The notes: generated by a model from the letters alone, not told the origin. A stretch of DNA of 64,000 nt from Legionella wadsworthii DSM 21896 = ATCC 33877 (GCF_000701265.1 NZ_JNIA01000023.1:186001-250000); one strand, 5' to 3'; shown: positions 28,324 to 38,898, counted from the first letter of the stretch. Made by a program: numbers and translations.

Positions 28324-29676
28324 TTATCTATTAGCTAGAGCCATTCCTTCTAAAACAGTTAAAGCAGCATAGAGTTGATAATCATTATGCATTAAATCAT
28401 CAATTAGCGCTTTAGCATTTTTAGCTTTAGTCGCTTCCTGATTGTTTTTATTGAGAATGTGTCCATTTAGACTGGCCTCGCTAAAACCGGATAGCTCCGA
28501 TTGCTTAGAGGCAACGTTTTTAGGAATTTCTAACTCGTTCACCACGATATCAGGTATAATTCCTTGAGCTTGAATTGATGTTCCTGCTGGGGTGTAATAA
28601 AGAGCTGTAGTGAGTTTAATTCCAGTTTTATCATCCAGTGGCAGTACAGTTTGCACTGAACCTTTCCCAAAGCTTGTGGTACCGAGTATCACAGCTCTTT
28701 TGTTGTCTTTAAGCGCACCGGCCACAATTTCGGCAGCAGATGCAGAACCATTGTTAATGAGAACTACCATGGGTGCATTATGCAACACATCGATACCTTT
28801 AGATAAAGCGGTGAAATCCGAACCAGGCAAGCGGCCTTTTGTTGAAACAATTGTTTCTGGTTTCCCTGATTTATCTTTTCCAAGAAATGCATCGGAAACT
28901 TGGATGGCTGAATCAAGCAATCCTCCTGGGTTGTTGCGTAAATCCAATACCAAGCCCTTTAAATTTCCTCCAGACTGTTGTTTGAGCCTTTCTATCGCTT
29001 GCAACATATCTTTTCCTGTTAATGCCTGGAATTGAGTTAATCGAATGTACCCATAGCCAGGGGCTAGCAATTTACTTTGTACGCTTTTGATTTGAATGAC
29101 TTCTCGAATCAAATCGAAGGTAAGCGGTTTGTTCGCTCCTTTACGTAATACAGTCAACTGGATGGTACTACCAGCTTTACCACGCATCATGTTGACCGCA
29201 TCTTTCAAAGTGAGGCCTTGAACTGAGTCTTGGCCTAGCTTAATAATATAGTCCCCTGATTTGATGCCTGCTTTAAAGGCTGGAGTATCCACAAGAGGAG
29301 TAACCACTTTAACCACACCTTCTTCCATAGTGACTTCTAAGCCCAACCCCCCAAATTCACCGCTAGTTGAAGTTTGCAGTTCTTTAAATTCATCTTCATC
29401 CAAATAACTGGAATGAGGGTCAAGTCCATTGAGCATGCCGCGTATGGCATTATCAAAAAGTTCCTTATCATCAATAGGTTTGACATAATATTTTTTAATT
29501 TCCCCAATCGCATTGGAAAATCTTTGAACATCTTCTAAGGGAACTGCCTTTGAAGTACTTGAGCTCGTAGAAGGATCTGTATTTGCCTCATCGTCCGCAT
29601 AGCTTGTGAGAGGCAACATGAGAGTAAACGCGTATACTACCGCAAGCGAGCGGGGATATAGTTTTCTTGTCAACAT
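28324..29676 (-). CDS. ctpA: Carboxy-terminal processing protease (S41 family)
   Basis: Periplasmic serine protease that trims the C-termini of envelope proteins. 450 aa: signal peptide (about 1-27, LPLTSYAD), a helical segment, a PDZ domain (about 105-190, LGLEVTMEEGVVKVV, SGDYIIKLG) and the S41 core. Ser313 in NNGSASAAEIV and Lys338 in TTSFGKGSVQ lie 25 residues apart, the catalytic dyad spacing of the family. It follows gpmI-envC on the same strand, a common gammaproteobacterial order, and probably shares their transcript. Confidence 0.96.
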   Translation of the reverse strand: MLTRKLYPRSLAVVYAFTLMLPLTSYADDEANTDPSTSSSTSKAVPLEDVQRFSNAIGEIKKYYVKPIDDKELFDNAIRGMLNGLDPHSSYLDEDEFKELQTSTSGEFGGLGLEVTMEEGVVKVVTPLVDTPAFKAGIKSGDYIIKLGQDSVQGLTLKDAVNMMRGKAGSTIQLTVLRKGANKPLTFDLIREVIQIKSVQSKLLAPGYGYIRLTQFQALTGKDMLQAIERLKQQSGGNLKGLVLDLRNNPGGLLDSAIQVSDAFLGKDKSGKPETIVSTKGRLPGSDFTALSKGIDVLHNAPMVVLINNGSASAAEIVAGALKDNKRAVILGTTSFGKGSVQTVLPLDDKTGIKLTTALYYTPAGTSIQAQGIIPDIVVNELEIPKNVASKQSELSGFSEASLNGHILNKNNQEATKAKNAKALIDDLMHNDYQLYAALTVLEGMALANR

Positions 29677-29763
29677 AGCGATCTCCTCAGATGCAAGGCT
29701 ACAAAATCAGCCATCTTCCTTTATTATAATTATTGAGATGCAATTAAGGTGCCAGAGTTTTAC

Positions 29764-31008
29764 TTAGAACAACCAGCTAAGTGGTGGAATTGCTTTTCCC
29801 CTTAATCTTATCTCAAAGTATAGACCGTTTTGTTTAATTCCGCCGCTATGTCCAACACTTGCAATTTGTTCATTTTGAACTACATATTGACCTTTGCTTT
29901 TAAATAAAGATTGATTATGAGCATATAAAGTCATAAATCCTTGTCCATGATCAATGATAAGCAATAAACCATATCCTTTTAACCAATCGCTAAACACTAC
30001 TTTGCCTGGATAAACGGCGGTAACTACCGTTCCTTCTTCGGCAAAAAATGTCACCCCCTGATTCATTTTACGAAAAGAACGGCCAGTGTTCTGGATCGGA
30101 AGCGGCAATTTTTTGCGCATTTGACTAAATGCTTTATGCGTCGGGTTCATAGGTTTGCTCGCCGGCGACATACTTTGTTGGGTTAATGACTTCAATAGAC
30201 GCGCTAAATTTTCTTTATTTTTTCGCACGTCCCGCAATGTATTTTGTTTGTCTTGTATTTCCTGATTTAAAGTGTTGATGAGTTGTGTATGATAACTTTT
30301 ATTTTGTTGCAGCTGTTGCTGATGCTGGGTCAGGGAATCCTTAAGCTGTTGGTTGGCAACCAGTTCTGTTCTCAGTTTTTCTTTGCTTTCGCCCAAACTT
30401 CCTTTGGTTGTGTCAATTCTTTCAATTAATTGTTGTCGTGATTTAATGATGTATTGGTAATAAGTTAAAATTCGACTAATTTGATTCGGATCATCTTGGT
30501 TGAGTATTAATTTAAGCGGTTGATATTCACCCATTTGATAGCGGGCTCGGACATGATTTGCCAATAATTGTTGTTGCTTGCTCAATTGTTCATTTAATTG
30601 ATTGACTTGCTTCTGTAGATCAGAAATTTTATTTTCTTTATTCTTTATATCCACTTGTATGTCGCGTAACTTGCGAACCCCAACCCCGATCTGCTTTTCA
30701 GTCTCCGATAATTCTTTATTTAATAGTTCCTGCTTGTTATGCGCCGAGTTTAAATTTTGTTGGAGACTATTTATCTGTGCATCCAATTGTTTCATTTTGT
30801 TTTGTGCTTGGGCTACAGAAGGTGTTGGCGTTGCATGTGCCTCCAAATATAAAAACGTATAAAAAATGAACCCTAAGAAAGAATAGCCAAAATGTCGCTT
30901 TCTATGAACATTTAATTTATCACTGAATTTTTTTAGGGATTGAACGCAGGGATGAATTAAATTAGGGTAAGATAAATTAAAATAAATTATATCAGTCCAT
31001 TTATTCAT
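29764..31008 (-). CDS. envC: Murein hydrolase activator EnvC
   Basis: 414 aa periplasmic coiled-coil protein that activates the amidases AmiA/AmiB at the septum. The Gln-rich coiled coil spans about residues 60-290 (QLDAQINSLQQNLNS onward). A LytM domain runs from about 300 to 414 with YPGKVVFSDWLKGYG, IIDHGQGFMTLYAHNQ and SVGHSGG. As in EnvC, the first His-x3-Asp metal site of active LytM peptidases is absent (FFAEEGTVV in its place), so it should be a regulator, not an enzyme. The signal/anchor begins unusually late (residues 40-58), so the start may be wrong. Overlaps gpmI by 8 bases. Confidence 0.9.
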   Translation of the reverse strand: MNKWTDIIYFNLSYPNLIHPCVQSLKKFSDKLNVHRKRHFGYSFLGFIFYTFLYLEAHATPTPSVAQAQNKMKQLDAQINSLQQNLNSAHNKQELLNKELSETEKQIGVGVRKLRDIQVDIKNKENKISDLQKQVNQLNEQLSKQQQLLANHVRARYQMGEYQPLKLILNQDDPNQISRILTYYQYIIKSRQQLIERIDTTKGSLGESKEKLRTELVANQQLKDSLTQHQQQLQQNKSYHTQLINTLNQEIQDKQNTLRDVRKNKENLARLLKSLTQQSMSPASKPMNPTHKAFSQMRKKLPLPIQNTGRSFRKMNQGVTFFAEEGTVVTAVYPGKVVFSDWLKGYGLLLIIDHGQGFMTLYAHNQSLFKSKGQYVVQNEQIASVGHSGGIKQNGLYFEIRLRGKAIPPLSWLF

Positions 31009-32542
31009 GTGTGTTTTTTTCTAACAATTTTAATCCTGTCATTTCCCTTGGCGGAGAAATTCCCAGCAAGCTCAGTATTGTGGGTGCAATATCTGTTAAG
31101 CTGCCTTCAGTACGGGCAAAATGCCAGCCTCCTCCCACATACACCAAGGGTACGGGCTCGCTCGTATGAGCAGTATGTGCTTGGTGTGTTGTTTCATCAA
31201 ACATTTCTTCAGCATTGCCATGATCAGCAGTGATGAGCAGCTTTCCCCCTTGTTTTTCCAGGGCCTGCCAGACTTTGCTCATACATAGATCCAGGCATTC
31301 TATTGCCTTTAGAGTCGCTTTAAAATCACCACTATGTCCCACCATATCCGCATTGGCATAATTACAAATGATGACATTATAAGTTTGATCCTCAATTGCT
31401 TCTACCAAAGCCTCCGTCAATTGTGGTGCGCTCATTTCAGGTTGTAAATTATAGGTGGCAACCTTAGGTGACGGAATTAGTATTCGTTGTTCCAGGTTAA
31501 AAACATGTTCCTTTCCTCCATTAAAGAAAAAAGTCACATGGGCATATTTTTCAGTTTCTGCAATACGTAATTGACTTAATCCATGATTGGCGAGTACTTC
31601 CCCTAAGGTATTATTTAAAGGTATTGAGGGAAAGGCTTCGGTAGTCGCTAAATTTTTATCATATTGAGTCATGCTGACAAAATAAGATAATTTTGGTATG
31701 GCTGCCCGGGGAAATTTTTCAAAATCACGATCAACAAAAGCAGTAGTTAATTGTCGTGCCCTATCTGCACGAAAATTAAAAAATAATACGGCATCTCCAT
31801 CTTCAATTGTTTTTATTTCGCCGATACGGCTAGGCGGAATAAACTCATCGGATAAATTTTGTTTGTAATAATACTTGATTGCTGTCTCTGCATCCGAAAA
31901 ATAGAGATCACTTAAACCCTCAGTGATTAATTGGTAAACTGGTTCAATTCTTTCCCAACGATTGTCTCTATCCATAGCATAATAGCGTCCGCTAATGGAG
32001 CACACTCGTGCCACTGGGTAGGTTTTTAGCTCAGTTTTAAGGCGTTCCACACTTTGTAATGCACTTTGGGGCGGGGTATCTCGACCATCTAAAAATAAAT
32101 GTAAATAAATTGAGTTAAAATGATGTTGTGCGCATAACTTAAGTAGCGCAAATAAATGTTCCTCATGGCTGTGAACACCTCCTGGAGAAAATAGGCCTAT
32201 GAGGTGCAGTGATTTCCCTGATTTCTTTAATGTCTCAATGACTTCATTGAATACGGGGTTATGGAAGAATTCCCCACTTTTTATACTGTCATTAATGCGA
32301 GTAAAATCTTGTTGAATGACTCTTCCGGCACCAATATGCATGTGGCCTACTTCAGAATTACCCATTTGCGCGTCAGGTAATCCGACAGAGTATCCGGAGG
32401 CTTGTAAAAGAATATGCGGGCATTGTTCCCACCATTCATCCCATTGAGGGGTATGGGCTTGCGCAATTGCATTATGCTTATTATTTTCGTTATACCCCCA
32501 GCCATCCAAGATCATGAGCACTAAGGGTGATTTCTTTTGCAT
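31001..32542 (-). CDS. gpmI: 2,3-bisphosphoglycerate-independent phosphoglycerate mutase
   Basis: Interconverts 3- and 2-phosphoglycerate in glycolysis and gluconeogenesis using two metal ions. 513 aa from the ATG at 32542 (an in-frame upstream ATG adds five residues). LMILDGWGYN opens the phosphatase domain. The phosphorylated Ser63 sits in MGNSEVGHMHIGAGR. FNFRADRARQLT, CNYANADMVGHSGDF and TADHGNAEEM supply the metal ligands. The envC start lies inside its last codons. Confidence 0.97.
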   Translation of the reverse strand: MQKKSPLVLMILDGWGYNENNKHNAIAQAHTPQWDEWWEQCPHILLQASGYSVGLPDAQMGNSEVGHMHIGAGRVIQQDFTRINDSIKSGEFFHNPVFNEVIETLKKSGKSLHLIGLFSPGGVHSHEEHLFALLKLCAQHHFNSIYLHLFLDGRDTPPQSALQSVERLKTELKTYPVARVCSISGRYYAMDRDNRWERIEPVYQLITEGLSDLYFSDAETAIKYYYKQNLSDEFIPPSRIGEIKTIEDGDAVLFFNFRADRARQLTTAFVDRDFEKFPRAAIPKLSYFVSMTQYDKNLATTEAFPSIPLNNTLGEVLANHGLSQLRIAETEKYAHVTFFFNGGKEHVFNLEQRILIPSPKVATYNLQPEMSAPQLTEALVEAIEDQTYNVIICNYANADMVGHSGDFKATLKAIECLDLCMSKVWQALEKQGGKLLITADHGNAEEMFDETTHQAHTAHTSEPVPLVYVGGGWHFARTEGSLTDIAPTILSLLGISPPREMTGLKLLEKNTHE

Positions 32543-32767
32543 AAAAGCTCTCCACAAAATCTAATCGGTAATTTGAATGAATCAAATTATACATGAATTA
32601 TTCTGTATTCCGTAATCATTCACGGGCACCTATAAAATCTTTGGCGGTTTTTAACTTTACTTGTTTTAATATGAAGACTCTCAATTAACTCATCATGGTT
32701 GAATAGTGACATTTCTGTATTAAAGAGGTTAGACTATGCACTATTTATTTAATTTGGATGCGTAGTT

Positions 32768-33475
32768 TTGAAACAAAAAATTCCTCAGCATGTGGCCATT
32801 ATTATGGATGGCAACGGTCGTTGGGCTGAAAGTAGAGGGCTGCCGCGTATTGAAGGTCATAAAGCAGGAGTTGAATCTGTCAAGGCGATGATCCGCTGCT
32901 GTATGACCAAAAAAATTCCTTGTCTCAGTTTATTTGCTTTCAGTTCTGAAAATTGGTCTAGACCTGCAGAGGAAGTTAACTTTTTAATGGAATTATTTTT
33001 AGATTCTTTACAAAAAGAACTCCCGGAATTAAACCAGCATGGCATCCGTATGCGGTTTACCGGGGATCGAAGTTTGCTTTCTCCTATGTTGCAGAAACAG
33101 ATGCGAGAGGCTGAGCTTTTAACTCAAAATAATGATCAATTAATTTTAAATGTTGTGGTCAACTACGGTGGTAAATGGGATGTAGTGAATGCGACAAAAA
33201 AAATAGCCCGCCTGGTTTTAGATGGTGAACTATCTATAGATGAGATAAATGAGACCAATTTCGCACTTTGTTTAGATACTGCAGGTTTACCTGATCCCGA
33301 TTTATTTATTCGTACTAGCGGGGAACTGCGGATAAGTAATTTCTTTCTCTGGCAACTTGCTTATACAGAGCTCTATTTTAGCGAAGTTCACTGGCCAGAC
33401 TTTGGAGAACCCGAGTTTGAACTGGCTTTAGCTTCTTTTCATAAAAGAAAAAGAAGATTTGGACAAATTTTCTAA
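32768..33475 (+). CDS. uppS: Undecaprenyl diphosphate synthase
   Basis: Cis-prenyltransferase that makes the C55 lipid carrier for peptidoglycan and LPS sugars. 235 aa with the family signature [20 protein letters not shown] (catalytic Asp), [20 protein letters not shown] and the C-terminal [20 protein letters not shown]. The start is a TTG at 32768; no ATG or GTG fits and the ribosome-binding site is weak. It heads the envelope block and is separated from cdsA by 20 bases. It is divergent from gpmI, not preceded by frr/pyrH here. Confidence 0.96.
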   Translation: MKQKIPQHVAIIMDGNGRWAESRGLPRIEGHKAGVESVKAMIRCCMTKKIPCLSLFAFSSENWSRPAEEVNFLMELFLDSLQKELPELNQHGIRMRFTGDRSLLSPMLQKQMREAELLTQNNDQLILNVVVNYGGKWDVVNATKKIARLVLDGELSIDEINETNFALCLDTAGLPDPDLFIRTSGELRISNFFLWQLAYTELYFSEVHWPDFGEPEFELALASFHKRKRRFGQIF

Positions 33476-33495
33476 TATAACACTAAGGCAAAAAT

Positions 33496-34293
33496 ATGTT
33501 TTTACAACGTTTGATTACAACATTGATTTTAGTACCCTTAGTTTTATGGCTTATTTTTTTTGGAAATCAGTGGGTTTTGGCTGGAATTGTTTTACTGATT
33601 TATCTTGCTGCAATTAAAGAGTGTTTCCAGCTCATCCCCTTGGAAAATTGGATTCTGCGCGTTGGATTTTTGGTTTTGATGCTTACGTTTTTGTGGGCAT
33701 GCGGCTATTTTTTTACTTATTGGTTATATATCGGATTAGTTATTTGGTTTTTAAATGTTTTGGCTATTCTAACCTTTCCAGCCTCACAAAAATATTGGGG
33801 GTATCCTGTCATTGTTGCGGGTTTATGTTTGCTGCTTTTACCTTTATTTGTGCAAAGCCTCATTCATTTATATACTTTGCCTCAAGGTAAAGCTTTATTA
33901 GTTTATTTGTTATTTTTAATATGGGTTTCAGATACTGGAGCTTATCTAAGTGGTAAGCTCATGGGCAAACACAAATTAATTCCTCAAGTGAGTCCAGGAA
34001 AAACTTGGGAAGGAGTATTGGGAGGAATTGTTTTGTCCATGCTCATTGCTTGGGGTGGATACGCTTATTTTCATCCTGTCGCTATAGTTAATTGGTTCCT
34101 TTTAGCCTTATATACTATAATTATTGCGATCTTTGGTGATTTATTCATCAGTATATTGAAGCGTCGTTGTCATTTAAAAGATACGGGTGCCATTATACCT
34201 GGTCATGGGGGTATTTTAGATCGATTGGATAGTTTAATTGCAGCTTTACCTATATTTTACTTTGGATCTACTTTTAATTATCCACTGGGGTAG
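33496..34293 (+). CDS. cdsA: Phosphatidate cytidylyltransferase
   Basis: Integral membrane enzyme that makes CDP-diacylglycerol from phosphatidate and CTP; its product feeds pssA at 12340. 265 aa with about eight membrane segments and the CTP-transferase signature near the C-terminus, LKRRCHLKDTGAIIPGHGG followed by ILDRLDS. SPGKTWEGVLGG is a second conserved piece. It lies 20 bases after uppS. Confidence 0.97.
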   Translation: MFLQRLITTLILVPLVLWLIFFGNQWVLAGIVLLIYLAAIKECFQLIPLENWILRVGFLVLMLTFLWACGYFFTYWLYIGLVIWFLNVLAILTFPASQKYWGYPVIVAGLCLLLLPLFVQSLIHLYTLPQGKALLVYLLFLIWVSDTGAYLSGKLMGKHKLIPQVSPGKTWEGVLGGIVLSMLIAWGGYAYFHPVAIVNWFLLALYTIIIAIFGDLFISILKRRCHLKDTGAIIPGHGGILDRLDSLIAALPIFYFGSTFNYPLG

Positions 34294-34423
34294 TTACCTG
34301 GTACAAAGTGATATAAATGCTCGAGGGATGTTCATCACAAGTTTGCAAGAGTGATCATATACCTAAGTTATCGAAAATTTAAAAATAAATTTTTTCGATT
34401 ATTACTTCATTGGGGATAGCACT

Positions 34424-35776
34424 ATGCTTTCAACATTGCTGTATTTTCTTTTGGCGTTAGTCTTGTTAGTTACCATACATGAATATGGCCATTTTCAGGT
34501 AGCGCGTTGGTGCGGTGTGAAAGTACTGCGTTTTTCTTTTGGTTTCGGGCCTGTGCTTGCGCGTTGGCGAGATAAAAAAGGAACGGAATATGCCTGGTCT
34601 CTCTTGCCTTTGGGTGGTTATGTCAAAATGCTCGATGAATCCGAAGGAGATGTTCCCGAAAATGAACGTCATCTGGCTTTTAATAATCAGTCGCTCTGGA
34701 AAAGAGCTGCAATAGTACTTGCTGGTCCTTTTTTTAATTTTATTTTTGCTTTTGTCGCTTTATGGTGCGTGCTGGTTATTGGGATGCAATCTTTAGCACC
34801 TATGATTGAAGCAGTGAAGCCAAATAGTATTGCAGCATATGCTGGAATAAAATCTAATGAAGAAATTGTTGCTTTAAATGATACAAAAATAAACAGCTGG
34901 AGAGATTTCCAATATGCGATTATGCCTCTTGTTGGTTCAGGGGAAACCATACAATTAACGCTGAAGTCCTTAAAAAATGGTCATCAACGACAGGTTTCTT
35001 TACCTTTGAACAATTGGAACTTGGATAGTAAAAAACCCGACCCGCTCCTAAGCCTTGGCATTGAACCCTTTATCCCTTCTATACCTCCAATAGTAGGTGA
35101 AGTAATACCTAATTCTCCGGCAGCAAAGGCAGGATTACAAAATGGTGACAAAATTTTGAGTGTTGATGGAAAGTCTTTTAATGATTGGCTTTTTTTAGTG
35201 GATTATGTACAAGTGCATCCCGATAAAAAAATGATTTTATCCATTAACAGAGTAGGCAGCATACAAAAACTTGCCGTACAAGCTGGGAGTCAAGAAAATA
35301 AAGGGAAAATTGAAGGGTTTTTAGGAGTACGTTCTCAAAAAGTTAATTGGCCAGCCCACTGGTTACGGTTGGAAAGGCAAGATCCCATAACCGCCCTTGG
35401 CACAGCGTTGAAACAAACAGTGCAACTTACTGGTACTACATTTATTTTGATGGGTAGATTAGTGACAGGTAAGTTGGGATTAAATAGCATCAGCGGCCCT
35501 GTAGGCATTGCACAAGGGGCTGGTGATTCTGGCCGCAGTGGATTAACATCCTACTTATTTTTTCTAGCCTTGGTCAGCATCAGTTTGGGGGCATTGAATT
35601 TATTACCTATTCCCATGCTGGATGGCGGGCATTTATTTTATTATGTTTTAGAAGCTATTCTCCGTAAGCCTGTGTCTGATAGCTTAAAATCAGCAGGAGC
35701 TTATTTGGGATTAATGATATTAGCCGCTTTGATGTTTATCGCATTGACCAATGATTTATCGAGACTTGCTGGATAG
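34424..35776 (+). CDS. rseP: Regulated intramembrane metalloprotease RseP
   Basis: S2P-type zinc protease of the inner membrane that in E. coli cleaves the anti-sigma factor RseA after DegS. 450 aa. The zinc site is His19-Glu20-x2-His23 in the first transmembrane helix (VTIHEYGHFQVARW); the third ligand Asp is in PIPMLDGGHLFYYVLE near the C-terminus. Two periplasmic PDZ domains lie between them (about residues 125-290; GIKSNEEIVALND and AGLQNGDKILSVDG). Located between cdsA and bamA in the conserved order. Confidence 0.97.
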   Translation: MLSTLLYFLLALVLLVTIHEYGHFQVARWCGVKVLRFSFGFGPVLARWRDKKGTEYAWSLLPLGGYVKMLDESEGDVPENERHLAFNNQSLWKRAAIVLAGPFFNFIFAFVALWCVLVIGMQSLAPMIEAVKPNSIAAYAGIKSNEEIVALNDTKINSWRDFQYAIMPLVGSGETIQLTLKSLKNGHQRQVSLPLNNWNLDSKKPDPLLSLGIEPFIPSIPPIVGEVIPNSPAAKAGLQNGDKILSVDGKSFNDWLFLVDYVQVHPDKKMILSINRVGSIQKLAVQAGSQENKGKIEGFLGVRSQKVNWPAHWLRLERQDPITALGTALKQTVQLTGTTFILMGRLVTGKLGLNSISGPVGIAQGAGDSGRSGLTSYLFFLALVSISLGALNLLPIPMLDGGHLFYYVLEAILRKPVSDSLKSAGAYLGLMILAALMFIALTNDLSRLAG

Positions 35777-35933
35777 TGGATACTAATTAATCGATCACAC
35801 AATCGCAAAGTATTGGCAAAGCCAAGGAACAAAAACTTGACAGTAGTTTCTACTTCCTATAAAAAGTGTTTCAATTTTTGGTGTACAGAGTTTGAGTATT
35901 AAAAGTACACGTAGTACTGGGCGTAAAATAATA

Positions 35934-38246
35934 ATGAAAAAAATCAGTAGTAAATTAATATTAGGTGTTTGTTGTTCCTCGCTAATCGCTTGGTCTACAC
36001 AAACAATCGCAGCAGATACTTTTGTTGTTCGCAGTATCAAAGTGACTGGACTGAAACGTGTTTCTACGGGTACAGTACTCAATTATATTCCTGTCCAAGT
36101 TGGAGAGGAAATTGGGCCAGAATCAACTGCTGAGATTATTAAAACTCTTTACGATACCGGTTTCTTTCAGTCTGTTTCATTAGAACGCCAGGGCAATGTT
36201 TTAATTGTAAATGTAGTTGAAAGGGAAACTATCGGTTCTATAAGTGTCGTAGGAAATAAGGAAATTCCGAGTGACAAAATGAAAGATTTCCTGAAAGAGA
36301 TGGGTTTGGTTAAGGGACGAGTTTTTCAAACCTCTACTTTAGAGCGTTTGGAAAAGGAGCTAAAACAAGCCTATAGCGCAAGAGGGAAATACAATGCGCG
36401 CATTGAAACACGCGTCACGCCTTTAACAGATAATCGTGTTGGCATTACAGTGACCATCTCTGAAGGGCGAGTCTCGCGGATTAAACAAATTAAAATCATA
36501 GGCAACCATGATTTTTCTACAAATGAATTATTGCCTGAGTTTGCCTTATCCAAGTCAGGAATCTTTACTTATTTCACAAAAAAGGATCAATACACCAAGT
36601 CAGGTATGGATGCCTCTTTAGAAGCCTTACGTTCTTTTTACATGGATAGAGGCTATTTAAAATTTAAAATTATTTCCTCTCAAGTGTTGTTATCGCCTGA
36701 TAGAAAAGATGTTTATATTAATGTTCATATCGAAGAGGGGCCTCAGTATCATTTTGCAGGTTACAAAGTAGTTGGTAAACCCATTTTGCCACCGGAAAAA
36801 ATCAATTCTCTGATTCAAGTCAAACAGGGTTCAGTTTTTTCACGCAAAAAGGTAACTGACTCCATTTCAGCTATTGGGCTGGCCTTAGGTGATGTCGGTT
36901 ATGGATTCCCTGCAATAAATGCAGATCCTCAAATTGATGAGGAAAACAAAACAGTTTTTATAACTTTTATTGTACAGCCTGGCCGTCATGTTTATGTGCG
37001 CCGTATTAAATTTCACGGCAATACGAAAACGAGTGATTATGTCTTAAGGAGTGTCATTCGCCAGGATGAGGGAGGATTACTCTCTTTACACAATATCAAA
37101 GAATCTGAGCGGCAATTACGTTTACTTGGTTATTTAAAAAACGTTGACGTGAAGACCACGCCAGTCACCGAAGAAAATAATCAGGTTGATTTAGATGTAC
37201 AAGTTGAAGAAGCGCCCTCTGCAGAAGCAAGTGCATCTGTTGGATATGGTACCAATGGTTACCAATTAAATGCCTCCATTAACCAGCATAACTTCATGGG
37301 AACGGGGCGCTCAATGGGGGCTGCGTTTACTGCGAGTAAATGGGGTCAAGACTACACAATAAATTATTACAATCCATTTTATACCGACACTGGGATTGGT
37401 CGTGGTCTTAACTTATATTATGCCCGTGTTGATCCTAGAAATCTCAATGTAAGTACATACAGCTCCAATCGTTTTGGAGGGGATGTGAACTACAGCATAC
37501 CCCTTGGGGAAAGAAGCAGATGGCAATTGGGATATGGTTATCAAGATGTAGAAATCAAAACTGTTGGAAACGTAGTTCCCATTAAGAATTTTGTGGACAT
37601 CTATGGAACACATTTCCAAGAAGTTCGCTTGTCTACTGGATGGAATCGAAATAGTTATGACCAATTTCCTTATCCTACCCGGGGAATAAACCAACAATTG
37701 TCGGGAGTGATTGCCCTTCCTGCTTCATCCAATTCACTATCCTATTATAAAGGATCTTATCAAGCGAGAATGTATCAACCTATTGCACGTGGGTGGATTT
37801 TTTCTTTGCAAGGGTTTGCCGGATATGGGAACTCTTTTAATAATAACGGCTTGCCATTTTTCGAAAATTATTATGCAGGGGGTACCGCACAACCTGGTCA
37901 GGTACGAGGATTTGACAGCTACTCTTTAGGACCATTAGATAATTTCCGTAATTCAGTGGGTGGTAACTTATTACTCAGCGGAACGGCAGGAATTATATTG
38001 CCCTATCCCTTGAGCCGGGACAATGTGCGAACAACAGCTTTCGTAGATGCAGGTAACGTTTTTGCTGTGAATACTTTGCCTGAATTAACTGGAAAATATG
38101 AAGGACCTATAAGATATTCCGCAGGTCTTTCTCTCGAGTGGCGTTCACCTTTTGGTCCATTGGCGTTTAGCATCGCCAAGGCATTGAATCCACAACCGTT
38201 CGATCAAAAGCAATTGTTCCAATTTGCTTTATCCTCAGGGTTCTAA
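35934..38246 (+). CDS. bamA: Outer-membrane protein assembly factor BamA
   Basis: Essential core of the BAM complex that folds beta-barrels into the outer membrane. 770 aa from the ATG at 35934, where the signal peptide MKKISSKLILGVCCSSLIAW begins; a longer frame from an upstream TTG adds a non-signal leader. Five POTRA domains span about residues 25-425 (first TFVVRSIKVTGLKRVSTGTV). The 16-strand barrel follows, with VRGFDSYSLGP carrying the loop-6 VRGF motif and a C-terminal aromatic strand ending SSGF. Flanked by rseP and skp as in other proteobacteria. Confidence 0.97.
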   Translation: MKKISSKLILGVCCSSLIAWSTQTIAADTFVVRSIKVTGLKRVSTGTVLNYIPVQVGEEIGPESTAEIIKTLYDTGFFQSVSLERQGNVLIVNVVERETIGSISVVGNKEIPSDKMKDFLKEMGLVKGRVFQTSTLERLEKELKQAYSARGKYNARIETRVTPLTDNRVGITVTISEGRVSRIKQIKIIGNHDFSTNELLPEFALSKSGIFTYFTKKDQYTKSGMDASLEALRSFYMDRGYLKFKIISSQVLLSPDRKDVYINVHIEEGPQYHFAGYKVVGKPILPPEKINSLIQVKQGSVFSRKKVTDSISAIGLALGDVGYGFPAINADPQIDEENKTVFITFIVQPGRHVYVRRIKFHGNTKTSDYVLRSVIRQDEGGLLSLHNIKESERQLRLLGYLKNVDVKTTPVTEENNQVDLDVQVEEAPSAEASASVGYGTNGYQLNASINQHNFMGTGRSMGAAFTASKWGQDYTINYYNPFYTDTGIGRGLNLYYARVDPRNLNVSTYSSNRFGGDVNYSIPLGERSRWQLGYGYQDVEIKTVGNVVPIKNFVDIYGTHFQEVRLSTGWNRNSYDQFPYPTRGINQQLSGVIALPASSNSLSYYKGSYQARMYQPIARGWIFSLQGFAGYGNSFNNNGLPFFENYYAGGTAQPGQVRGFDSYSLGPLDNFRNSVGGNLLLSGTAGIILPYPLSRDNVRTTAFVDAGNVFAVNTLPELTGKYEGPIRYSAGLSLEWRSPFGPLAFSIAKALNPQPFDQKQLFQFALSSGF

Positions 38247-38267
38247 TCGCATATATTTTTATTCTTA

Positions 38268-38285
38268 CCCTCTCTATAGAGAGGG
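38268..38285. terminator. Perfect palindrome after bamA
   Basis: CCCTCTCTATAGAGAGGG is an 18-base perfect palindrome 22 bases past the bamA stop. It could fold as a 7-bp hairpin. There is no long T-run, so it may be an attenuator or a mRNA end-processing site before skp. Confidence 0.4.
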
Positions 38286-38397
38286 GGAATTTATCTCAGC
38301 TTTCCATGAGGAGAAAATTTTTGAAAATCCCTTAACACATATCGCAACCATTGTCGAATTGTGCTAGCATCATGCTCTTTAATTTAGGAGATTCGTT

Positions 38398-38898
38398 ATG
38401 AAGCGGTTTGGTTTGGTATTAATGGCCTTTGTTTTTAGCGTATTTGGTGCAAATGCATTTGCTGATGCAGCGAAAATTGGGGTAGTAGATTTGCAAAAAA
38501 TCATGCAAACTTCTAGTCAAATTAAAGAAATTCAAAAGAAATTAGAGAAAGATTTCAAACCACGTCGAGACAAACTGGTAGCTGTTGAAGCAGGCATTAA
38601 AGCGGACATGGAGAAGTTTAAAAGAGATAGTGCAATATTAAGCGCCTCTCAAAAGAAAGAAATGGAAAAGAAAATTGTAAGTGCCCAACAACAATTTGAG
38701 CGTGATGGCCAACAATACCAGCAAGAATTAAGCACTGCTAATAATGAAGCAATGGAAGCATTGTATGCAAAAGTGCGTGCTGCGATAGCAAAAGTTGCTA
38801 AAGATGACAAGTACGATTTGATTGTACAAAAAGATGCAGCGCCTTTCAGTGCTACTGCTCTTGATGTCACTGATAAAGTTGCAAAAGCAATCAATTAA
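38398..38898 (+). CDS. skp: Periplasmic chaperone Skp/OmpH family
   Basis: 166 aa trimeric chaperone for unfolded outer-membrane proteins on the way to BamA. A signal peptide (about 1-22, VFGANAFADAA) is followed by IGVVDLQKIMQTSSQIKEIQ and long charged helices (DFKPRRDKLVAVEAGIKADM), then the conserved C-terminal strand VAKDDKYDLIVQKDAAPF. It is part of the bamA-skp-lpxD-fabZ-lpxA order; lpxD starts 14 bases downstream. Confidence 0.95.
   Translation: MKRFGLVLMAFVFSVFGANAFADAAKIGVVDLQKIMQTSSQIKEIQKKLEKDFKPRRDKLVAVEAGIKADMEKFKRDSAILSASQKKEMEKKIVSAQQQFERDGQQYQQELSTANNEAMEALYAKVRAAIAKVAKDDKYDLIVQKDAAPFSATALDVTDKVAKAIN

Noticed and set aside
29764-31008. Calling the EnvC-like protein an active LytM peptidase
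   Set aside because: The first His/Asp metal ligands of active LytM enzymes are missing.
35892-35933. Upstream TTG start of bamA
   Set aside because: It would add 14 residues before a perfect signal peptide.
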